Source of the DNA: Multifurca ochricompacta
Lineage: Eukaryota > Basidiomycota > Agaricomycetes > Russulales > Russulaceae
DNA: 64,000 nucleotides
Assembly (NCBI GenBank): GCA_022496185.1
Contig: WTXG01000038.1
Coordinates: 180,638-244,637 of the forward strand
Direction of reading: 5' to 3'
The translations under genes were made by a program, and so were the position numbers. Below are positions 55,816-64,000 of this stretch, piece after piece (position 1 is the stretch's first letter; every line of letters begins with the position of its first letter). The notes below the pieces were generated by a model. It was given only the letters and a program-made list of their open reading frames with translations, searched no databases and was not told the DNA's origin.

Positions 55816-58800
55816 CTTCATTTTTTTATGTTCCTGAATGAAATCAATTCTTGCAGAGACAAAAGAGCCTTGTTAATGAGGTTACAACATTATGCCGCAT
55901 CTGGAGGTGCACCACTCAGTAAGTCTACTGCTATTACTCTCCACTGTGTCTTATTATAGTTATTCTATAGGGAATATACCAGAATGGGCTCAAGGCGCTA
56001 TGTATGAATCCAAACTACTGGGTGATATCAAAAGCACAAAGTGGCTGCTGAACTTGTAACCCAGGTCCTGGACCATGACCTTCAGGAGAAGAAACTCACA
56101 GAGCAAGTTATTCCATATACCAACAAGACTTTCATCAGGCTGCAATTGAATGGCTGGTCACAAGTGATCAGGTAAGCTAGGCTCTTTGAGTTTTGTCCTC
56201 ATTTAATATGACTGTTCTATTGTAGCCAATACAGGCCTCAAACATCCAAAATTTAAAGAAATGATCAATATTGCTGCATGTGCACAAATGGTGTGAAAGT
56301 CCCAGGCTGAAAGTCGACATGGGCTGAAATCATACAGACATTCAAGGACCATCTGACGAAGTTGAAGGCACAGCTTAATGTAAGTACATGTCTTAGATGA
56401 TAAGTTCTACCTTCTTATATTGTGTAGGGTCAATGGTCACTGGGGAAATCAATCTCACATGTGATGCATGGCAAGCAGAAAACACGATGGCTATTTTGCA
56501 GTTACTGGTCACTGGATTGAGGAACAACACCAACACAGTGGGAGCTCAAGAGCGGCCTTCTTGGCTTCACACAAGTTAACAATGCTCACAATGGTGAGCA
56601 GCTGGGTCAAGCCCTGTTTAAAGTTATCAAATGGGTGGGCGTCACCCACAAGGTAGGCTAGCTGGTGTCATGATACATATCATATGTGACCTCGCACTCA
56701 CTGATAGATTACAGATTGGTCACATTACATGTGATAATGCATCTAGCAATTCTACGATGATGCAGGAAGTGGCTGTGTGTTTGAGGGCCATAACTGGCAA
56801 AAAATACAATTGGCGAAAGCAGAAAATCAAGTGAGTGTTTTGCAATGTCCAATTTTCAGTGATTAATGATGCTCTGGAGCTGTCTTGCACATGTCATCAA
56901 CTTGGCAACTCAGGCACTCATATCCACATACAGTGAGTCTCCACATTTTGACCCAAAGGACCCTGAAGCACATGTTCCAGCAAGTCACAATGAGGTGGGG
57001 TTAGTCAGGGCAATTGCAGTCAAAGTATGTATCAGGTTGTTTAAATTGAAGCATGAAAGCTGATTGTAATAAAGGAATGGTCATCATCAAAGTGAAAAGC
57101 AATGTGGAGAACCATTCAGTTGAAGGCCAGTATTGCAAGACCTGTCCAACTTATCGTTGACATGAAAAGTCCAATGGTCTTCAACATATCTAATGCTAGA
57201 CAGGGCTGAATGACATAAAACAGTGAGCACACACAATTTTCTCCACCATTGATAATTTTATATCCAATTTTTTACAGTCCATTGACACTTTTGTTGATGA
57301 ACTCCATTGGGAAGAGACTGATCCTGCAAAGCATGACAAGATCTGTGCACTTAAGCTAGACAGTGATGAATGGCAGTGCATCAATATGTTTATTGGTTTA
57401 CTAGCAGTATGTGTATCTCATGCTCTCCCTATTCAAATATGAGACAATGTTACCAGCACGCCAATAATGCACAACAAGCCTTTTCATCTGAGCGAGCATC
57501 AACCCTCCACCTAGCCATACCCCTTGAAGCACTTCATAGGGCATGGTCATCTCGTGCTGAACATCCAAAGTACAAGCGATTTTTCTGGCCTTGAGGCCAC
57601 CTATATGAAGATCAATGAGTATTATGAGAAGACAACATACTCACCAGCCTACAATTGGCAATGAGTATGTTGTCATTATTCATGCCAATGACACTCCTGA
57701 TGCTCTATTAGTCCTCAATCCAAAGGAGAAAATGTCATATTTCAAGAAGCACTGGTCAACCAAACTTCAGCATGATGTCATGAAATGTGTTGAAGAAGGT
57801 AAGCGAAACATTTTCTCATTGTTACTTTGCATACTCATCATGTTTTAGTTCAAGAATGATATCTGCTACTGGGTCTGGATTTGATCCCCAGGAATCTGCG
57901 ACATCAAAGAAGACCAAAAGGGATTTGCACATTACTTGCAAACTTAGTGACGATGAAGATGATAATACTAATTCACACCCTGGTGTTTCAGAGGACCCTG
58001 ACCAGCCATGGTCTTGGCATTTGATGCATACATGGATGTTAGCGAGCAGGTACCGGATGGCTGCTGTCGCAATTAAATGGTGGGGGGTGAGTGGTTGTAC
58101 CTCATGGCTCAAGATTCAGATGTCTTATCATGAAAGTTTCTCAGGTCAATTGCTCTCGCTATCATCCTGCATGGGCTTCACTAGCTCACAACTATCTATT
58201 GATCATGTCTTTCTGTGTCAAGTGAACGCGCATTCTCACAGGGTGGCATTACAATCACCAAACATCAAAACTGACTCAAAGGAGATATTGTCGAGCCCTG
58301 CAGGGTGTCAAATGTGCAATACGACTGATCTACTCTTTTGGGAACCAGCTCCTTCCTCAATTCTTGAAGCAGATATCAACCCAGATGGTGAAGATGAGGA
58401 GGATGGCAATGTAGAACAGGCATGATGTGCAGCATACTGACTGTGTGTTAGCAGGTAAGGCTAAAGACAAGTCATACTTCAGAGGTGAAGAAAACTATAT
58501 TACTATACTACACACCTAGAAAGACAAGTTATCTACAGGAGACGGTTAGTCAAAGGTAAGGTAGTAAGTAGAAGAGATAGGACTTACACTTCAGAGTGAA
58601 GAAAACTCTGAAGTGTAGAAGATGAAACAGACGCCCTTATATACACTTCCAAGGGATGGTCTGTGCACTGGGAATAAGTCCACAAGTGCCGGACAAAGTC
58701 CAAACAATAAACAAGAGGGACTAAGGCCATTGGCCAGTAAGGAATCACATGCTTGTACATCATTACTAAGGTACATCAGTCAGCTACTGTGGAATTGAGA

Positions 58801-59077
58801 AAGAAAGTAATAAAATATGGTAAATAGTCCGAAACTCTGATATCTAATCTAGTCACTAAGTAACTAATCTAATCTCCTGATGCCTGAAGCATCACCGAAC
58901 ACGTCCTGTGTTCAACAGGCAATGATGGTGGAGAAGGGTCTGAAGAAGGGTTTGATGCTGAGGGTTGGAATGATATGCTGATGGAGGATGAAGATGATGG
59001 CTCAGGGATGGACACCGATAGTGTCAATGCAACTTGGATGCGGGGTTCATGGGCAAGTTCAGTGGTGTCGCAGAGCT
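55816..59077 (+). pseudogene. hAT-2 transposase with several introns (split by solo LTR E)
   Basis: Recognisable pieces, in order: IPEWAQGAMYESKLLGDIK (about 55,975), KKLTEQVIPYTNKTF and EWLVTSDQ (about 56,090-56,170), PIQASKHPKFKEMINIA, TFKDHLTKLKAQLN, GEINLTCDAWQAENT, LGFTQVNNAHNGEQLGQALF, IGHITCDNASSNSTMM, CLAHVINLATQALIS, FVDELHWEETDPAKHDKI, NAQQAFSSERASTLHLAIPL, NPKEKMSYFKKHWSTKLQHD, and a hAT dimerisation region near 58,140-58,300 (ERAFSQGGITITK-like). GT..AG introns separate them, for example at about 56,172, 56,380, 56,655 and 56,831. The acidic C-terminus resumes after LTR E and ends at TAG 59,075-59,077. Stops and one-base shifts make it inactive as read. The 5' end is missing. Confidence 0.82.
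58410..58917 (-). repeat. Solo copia LTR E, reverse, TSD GGCAA
   Basis: It is 508 bp with GGCAA on both sides (58,405-58,409 and 58,918-58,922). On the plus strand it begins TGTAGAACAGGC and ends CCTGTGTTCAACA. It carries the family TATA (complement of CCCTTATATACA, about 58,636) and the CTTCAGAG hairpin. It is inserted in the acidic tail of hAT-2. Confidence 0.92.
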
Positions 59078-59439
59078 AGTATTTTGAAAGAAGGATACCA
59101 ATGAGTTGGAATGACTTAGAATGTGAGCAGGAGAGGGAGCGTCTTTGGGATAACTTCAATGATAATTCAAGGCGATTTGAGCCACCTTTAAAAGTATTAA
59201 CAAGTACTTTACTAATAGGACATTGTAACAAGAGATACATTGTAAGGAATATATAGTAAGACTATTTAACAACAATAAAGACAAGATATGACTGTGGCCC
59301 CAGTGCGTGTGAGCTTGCACAATGGCACATCTCATCTGTGCACTCAGGCCTGCATGGCTGGCACTTGTCTCAAAACTTGATTTCAAAAAAAGGAAAAAAA
59401 AACTACTTAGTTCAACATCATAAAATATGTACTTTCTCT

Positions 59440-59586
59440 GCCAAAAGCTGCAGCTTGGCCAAGCCGGGCCAGGGCCAAGCCATCTGTGGTGGCTTTGGCT
59501 TGGCCCAGACTTTAGGAAAGCTGGAGCCACCTCAGGCCGAGCCAAAGCCGCGGCTTTTGGGCCAAGCCGGGCCGGAACATCACTAC
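59440..59586 (+). repeat. 3' subterminal region and terminal repeat of hAT-2
   Basis: Dense GGCCAAGCC/GGCTTGGCC words lead to the end GGCCGGAACATCACTA. Its complement, TAGTGATGTTCC, fits a hAT terminal repeat and resembles the element at 34,647 (TAGTGTTGTG with CGGCTCGG words). Between the transposase stop (59,077) and here is 360 bp of AT-rich non-coding sequence. I found no matching left end. Confidence 0.6.
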
Positions 59587-60121
59587 TCGGAGTCCACACG
59601 CGTCATTAGCATCCTTTGCAAATGCAAACGGTTGAGTGTTCAGGAAGGAGAAACCGACGAAAGAATAAGTTTGTAGGTGGCAGAAGTGGGACCCGCGAAC
59701 ATGAGATGTTGCGCGTGGCATTCCATACTAGCTGATACGCTTATGGCTCGGCCTCGGCCACCGAGGGACAAGTGATGATGTTGAACGCGAATCCCTTACC
59801 ACTCGTTAAGAAAGAAAATAATACATTCAAGCTGGCAGGGTCCCACTAGTGGGGGTAGGAGGGTGCCGGAGGTATCAGAGGGTGTGATTTTCTTTGGCCG
59901 AGGATCCGATTTCCTTGTGCAACCATGCGGTGCGGGGTTGGCTTCTTCACATAGAGATAACAGAATTTCAAGATTCACGTGGGTTCTCAGAGGAGTGATT
60001 CTCTTTTGGCGCTCATTTAGGCTTGAGGTCTAAGCAGCGGACGAGCAGAACCTTGCACCAATAATAATCGGACTCAATCACTATCACTGGTAGGTGTCCC
60101 TCCTTCACGTTTTATTAGGAC
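59587..60121. other. Intergenic host sequence
   Basis: No supported gene is present. A GCCTCGGCCACCGAGG palindrome lies at about 59,751. Confidence 0.4.
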
Positions 60122-60637
60122 CTAAGGATTTACACACGTGGAGACATTGATATATCCGTCATCTGAGATGAGATGCATTGCGCCTAGCCCATTGATACGG
60201 ATACCACTTGATCTTGATTGTAAGGGTAAACTGACGCCTGTGGGAGAGTAAACGTAAGTCTTGGAGACAACCGAAGCGAAGGGTGATGATGGCTCAGCAA
60301 AAAATTTTAATAAGGCACCTATGCATACGAGGATTTTTCCCAGTCTTTGAAGAACTGGCGTTCGCCCGCCGAGTAGTTTGGGATGGAGTACCTCTCTGCT
60401 TAGGTGCACGGTGCAAAAAGGGGGGCCACGCGTCCACACGTAGGCCATATTTACAACGAAAGTCGTAAAGAAAGAAAGTTCGTTTATGAGAGCCTGGGGG
60501 GGATGGTAAATGCTTATGCGTCTCGTAACTTGATCGAACGGAAATTCATTCGGTACGTAGCCACTCTCGGGCGTAATCGCAGGACATAGTCGAAATTCAG
60601 AAGCGGGCAGGAGAAAATACCCGCGGCGGCCGCACAC
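60122..60637 (-). CDS. Hypothetical protein, 171 residues
   Basis: This is an uninterrupted minus-strand frame from ATG 60,637, just downstream of the secreted-protein gene and on the same strand. The C-terminal half (KTYVYSPTGVSLPLQ, SSGIRINGLGAMHLISDDG) has a protein-like composition, while the N-terminal half is less convincing and may be 5' sequence or an intron. There is no signal peptide or known motif. It may be spurious or a partial exon. Confidence 0.3.
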   Translation of the reverse strand: MCGRRGYFLLPASEFRLCPAITPESGYVPNEFPFDQVTRRISIYHPPQALINELSFFTTFVVNMAYVWTRGPPFCTVHLSREVLHPKLLGGRTPVLQRLGKILVCIGALLKFFAEPSSPFASVVSKTYVYSPTGVSLPLQSRSSGIRINGLGAMHLISDDGYINVSTCVNP

Positions 60638-60754
60638 ACGAGGCCATATGGAAAAATCCTTCCGTCGCCCTTTTGATTCTTACAATTCGCCGAGTGCATG
60701 AACTTTGTCTACAAACAATGCAGTGGATAAAAAACAAAAAAAAAGTGGAATCAA

Positions 60755-62182
60755 TCAAGCGCCAACACAGTTTTGCTCCAATGTCTTCCCTGCCTTCGCT
60801 ACAGAGTTGATAGTCGACAACGTCTGACTTAACATTGACCGGATCTTCGCATTGGACCTGAGCGCGAAGATATTTTTTGAGTTCCAAGTTTTTTAAAAAA
60901 AGGGGGAAGTGCACATACGAATTCAAGGTCTTCAACTCATGCATAGCGAGTGTGACGTTCCCGCTGACATGATTCGCGTTTGCCGACTTGTTACCTGACT
61001 TGAGTGCGGTGAGAGCCTTCTCCGCCTTCTTAATGTGAGCCTGCGCTTTCCCTACGACTTTCACTGCCTCGCTCGGCGAGCAGTTGGCCGAGGCGTCTGT
61101 ACCATTATTCAAGGACAGATTAGTGGAGTTGGACGAGACGTCTGTGCCGTTATTCAAGGACAGATTGGTGGAGTTGGACGAGACGTCTGTGCTGTTGTTC
61201 AAGGACAAGTTGGTGGAGTTGGCCGAGATGTCTGTGCTGTTGTTCAAGGACAGGTTGGTGGAGTTGGCCGAGACGTCTGCACTATTATTCAAGGACAAGT
61301 TGGTGGAGTTGGCCGAGACGTCTGTGCCGTTATTCAAAGACAGATTGGTGGAGTTGGCCGAGACGTCTGTGCCGTTATTCAAGGACAGATTGGTGGAGTT
61401 GGCATGCGACGCTTTGTTGTTCTTATTGTGGTCCTTGATAAGCGTGGCGTTCTTGGCCGCAGTAGAGTTGCCCACTTGCTTATTGTCGATCTTGAGCTCT
61501 TGCTTAGCAGCTTTAGCAGCTTTCGCACCATCGACGGACGCACCCCCATTGCCGGAGGAAGTGGAGTTCTTGGCCGCCTCCGTAGAGTTGCCCACTTTTT
61601 GGTTATTGATCTTGGACTCTTGCTTGGCAGCGTCCGCATTATCCACCTTGTAAGAGGTAGATGACTGTGACTGTTTCGCTTTCTTGCCCTTTTATCGTTC
61701 TTAGCGTTCCCTTCGGCCTTAAACAAACGCATTCCTGGTGAGCAGGACGTGACGCTCTGCAAAAAAGAGTTACATACTGAAGTATTGTTACCAGAAAGTG
61801 ACTTGGTATTGTTTGCGAGGGACTTGGAATTATCCGCTAGGGACTTGCAAATACTCGAAGTAACGTTCGAGTTCCTGAAGTCTCTTCAGTTTCCGTTTCC
61901 GAACGCAGTTGATATATTGGACGAACCCGAGTTTCATCTGAGCAGCAAGCTTTGTGAGGGCTGCGCTCGTCTGCTGGAGTCCGGAAGCGACGTTCTTCTG
62001 GCCTGCATTGCACTGAGCATTGTTCGGCTGAGAACATTCAGAGGCTGTCCTCCACCGAGTGAGTCAACGCGCCGATAGATGTGGAAATAAATAAAAAGAT
62101 AAAAATAGGGAGACGTACCCGCTCCAACCACCACGAGACCTGCTACGGCAAGAAGATATAAGGAAAGAAGTTTTGCCGCCAT
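60755..62182 (-). CDS. Secreted Asn/Ser/Thr-rich repeat protein
   Basis: Exon 1 starts at ATG 62,182 with a signal peptide (MAAKLLSLYLLAVAGLVVVG). A GTACGT..GACAG intron (about 62,117 to 62,047) follows. The mature part begins with ECSQPNNAQCNAGQKNVA and a helical stretch, then KSLADNSKSLANNTKSLSG. An Ala/Lys/Asn-rich part is followed by seven 15-residue repeats (consensus NSTNLSLNNGTDVSA) full of N-glycosylation sites. The C-terminal helix starts NCSPSEAVKVVGKAQAHIK. A last intron (GTATGT..CTCAG, about 60,920-60,859) leads to SNAKIRSMLSQTLSTINSVA and NCVGA-stop at 60,755. Two apparent one-base losses in A-runs (about 61,690 and 61,935) and one TGA near 61,895 break the frame. It is probably a cell-wall or extracellular protein; I know no family. 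Confidence 0.65.
61092..61406 (-). repeat. 45-bp coding minisatellite, seven units
   Basis: Seven near-identical 45-bp units encode 15 residues each with three potential N-glycosylation sites (NST, NLS, NGT/NST). Units vary mainly at GT/ST and SA/SS positions. Array length is likely to vary between strains. Confidence 0.9.
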
Positions 62183-62325
62183 GCCAGCAATGCAACGGAC
62201 GAAATGAAAGAAAGATTGAACAAAAAGGACTGTATGAAGGAAGGGACGGGGCTAAAAGCGTCAAGCTTAGAGACCTGCTCTGGAACGGGGGAATAACTGT
62301 ATCCCTCGAAAACACCTTATATATA

Positions 62326-62336
62326 TGGGCTCCAGG
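62326..62336 (-). promoter_or_regulatory. TATA box of the secreted repeat protein gene
   Basis: The minus strand reads ATATATATAAG about 145 bp upstream of ATG 62,182. This fits a fungal promoter. Confidence 0.45.
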
Positions 62337-63612
62337 GTCGGCATCCGGCAAGACAGCTGCAGGACAACAGGCCATAGCGACGACCTGGATAGTAGCAACG
62401 AGGTGTTGGTACCTAGGGGCCATGGAGCAGATCTAATTTCAGGGTGGCTTAAAGAAATCCCAAGTCGTCGGTAACAGGGGACAGGACATGGTCACGAGTG
62501 CTTGATTCGGTAGCTTTGTGGGGACGAGCCTCATGTGCCAAAAGATGGGCCATTTCCATTCCAGGACAACACAAGGAGCGGGGACGCCAGAGAGATACGC
62601 CAATGGCAGAGCGATAGTAACGATAATATTTGGAGTGTGTGAAGTTTTGCGGTGCACCGCAAACACAATCCAAATCGTTTCTGCCCGTCCGTCCACGTCA
62701 CGTGCACAGAGAGCAACGGAAGACGGGCAACCACCAACCTGACCAGAGCACATCTGGCTTAGCAACTAGTATTTTATTGACCTCAGTGGGGTCCCTTGCT
62801 GCGCATTGATGAAGCGAGCAATTAAACTAAACAGTGAATCTTCCGAACAACCTAAAATGAAAATTTCCTGATTCTTGGCTTCTTGGATTTGATGCGACCC
62901 GGGCCGCCACCGATCGCAATGTCGCAGAACCCAACTTAACACGAATAGGCGTGTGTATAACAACGTTACTAACATTTCTATGGTGATCATGATCAGAGAG
63001 AGAGTACGAGCAAGGGAGTGATTGCCGAAGGTATCTTACAACCAGCAGCTATAACACACGTTTTTTAAATCAGTATTGATGATAATTCTGATCCTTGAAC
63101 ACAGTGACATCAGTGGACGACCTGGACGGTTCTGTACTGGGCCAATTGAAATCAATCGCAAAAATCGGTTGTGCGAGGCATCGATGGCGACGTGCATGAC
63201 AGACAATGGTTACAACGTGCACGAGACATCTCTGATCATATAGGGGTAGGAAAGCGATATGAAGGCCTAGTGGGGTGTAATGCCAACACGTCTAAGGTTG
63301 AAGACAAGAACGGCATCGGAGAAGATATATAAGAGTGAAAACGGAAAACCCTTGGACCAATTGTACTTGTACCACTCAATAAAAAATTTGCTTGTGAATG
63401 TGCTTTGACTGCGAGCCATAGTCATAGCCAACTGAGTAGAACCAACCAGGAGTACAAACAAAAGAATGGCCAGGTCAAGGTATGGTTCGTTATTCATTGT
63501 TCGTCGCAGTCGGGTTTTGCCGACAATTAGGGCGCTTAGCTGACATTCTCTCACTTCTCACTTTCGCTCACACCGATACTTTCACTGCGAGGCGAGTGAC
63601 AGCCAACCGATA
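62337..63612. other. Intergenic region, no firmly supported gene
   Basis: Short frames exist on both strands. One on the minus strand (63,267-63,554) contains NNEPYLDLAILLFVLLVGS, a possible membrane segment, but no other support. The region separates the secreted-protein promoter from the start of TAF6 and probably holds both upstream regions. Confidence 0.35.
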
Positions 63613-64000
63613 ATGAGCACAAAGCAAAAGACGACAAAGGCTTCAGGGTCATCTACAGGGTTGTATAAAGCTGATTCAGTCAAGGTCTGTGATTCATTCT
63701 TCTCACGAGACCCGCTTTTGACCGGATCCCTCAGGATGTTGCGGAATCCCTTGGATCACTAACCTTCCCGAGGCTGTCGCATCTGCCCTAGCTAGTGATG
63801 TAGAGTATCGAGTGCACCAAGTAATTGAGGTGTCATAACTCCTTTCATGGCTCGCTTTTCTTTGCTCATGTCTCAAGGAGGCATCTCGCTTATGCGTCAC
63901 GCGCGCCGTAACACACTCACCACCAGCGACATTGATCGAGCCTTACGTGTCCTTAACATCGAACCGCTCTACGGTCATAGCGCGTATACTACCGCGATAT
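63613..64000 (+). CDS. TAF6: TFIID subunit TAF6, N-terminal histone-fold part (runs off window)
   Basis: TAF6 is a core TFIID subunit whose histone fold pairs with TAF9. Exon 1 (63,613-63,684) encodes MSTKQKTTKASGSSTGLYKA and DSVK. Intron 1 is 63,685-63,734 (GTCTGT..CCTCAG). Exon 2 (63,735-63,829) gives DVAESLG, then ITNLPEAVASALASDVEYRV and HQVIE. Intron 2 is 63,830-63,877 (GTGTCA..TCAAG). Exon 3 gives EASRL, then MRHARRNTLTTSDIDRALRV and LNIEPLYGHS. This is the standard fungal TAF6 start. Two one-base losses break the frame: near 63,753 (TTGGATC, expected one more base) and near 63,889 (CGCTTATG). In an essential gene these are most likely sequence errors. Confidence 0.88.

Noticed and set aside
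61035..61664. Two long plus-strand frames with repeated blocks opposite the secreted-protein gene
   Set aside because: They are mirror frames of the 45-bp minisatellite; the minus strand has the signal peptide, introns and glycosylation-site repeats.
62439..62765. 108-residue minus-strand frame in the TAF6 upstream region
   Set aside because: No motif, no splice or promoter support, and overlapping frames on the other strand look equally likely.

Overview
The window looks like nuclear DNA of a basidiomycete fungus, most likely an agaricomycete. The evidence is short introns of about 40-80 bp with GT..AG ends, a TPR-CHAT protein, a TAF6 gene with the usual fungal histone-fold start, chromodomain Ty3/gypsy elements, Ty1/copia elements and hAT transposases of mushroom type. 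About four fifths is transposon sequence. No rRNA, tRNA or CRISPR array was found.

Layout. 1-7,711: a chromodomain gypsy element (gypsy-1) between two LTRs that do not match each other. 7,712-about 35,820: remains of a hAT transposase gene (hAT-1) split by a nested stack. A Ty1/copia element (8,164-32,188, TSD ATAAT) sits in one of its short introns. The copia carries four later insertions: solo LTRs A, B and C, and the reverse-strand gypsy-2 (14,893-30,297, TSD CCACT). Gypsy-2's own LTR holds a divergent copia-like LTR (D, TSD TGCAG), and D holds the young gypsy-3 (22,653-30,133, TSD TTATC). Two non-autonomous hAT-type elements lie in the 3' part of hAT-1. 36,198-42,082: a host island with a TPR-CHAT protein gene and a broken C2H2 zinc-finger gene. 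42,830-52,766: a copia RT fragment and the decayed gypsy-4, with a non-autonomous hAT element in its RNase H region. 52,767-54,238: the 3' end of gypsy-5 (gypsy-3 family, reverse). 54,241-55,813: an inverted Tc1/mariner dimer. 55,816-59,586: a second hAT transposase (hAT-2) carrying solo LTR E. 59,587-64,000: host DNA with a secreted Asn/Ser/Thr-rich repeat protein (minus) and the start of TAF6 (plus).

Two processes shape the reading frames. Premature stops are mostly TGA at sites where homologues suggest CGA, and repeat copies differ mainly by CpG to TpG/CpA transitions, as expected from cytosine methylation. Separately, many breaks, including those in the host genes CHAT, TAF6 and the secreted protein, look like loss of one base from a homopolymer run, which points to assembly error rather than gene death.

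The most unusual features are: a Pol extension beyond the chromodomain that carries a zinc-knuckle array and occurs in three gypsy copies; a conserved gag/protease -1 overlap at a T5-TGA site; a covarying hairpin at the 5' end of the copia-family transcript; and a 3.4-kb coding-like stretch in front of the gypsy-4 gag.
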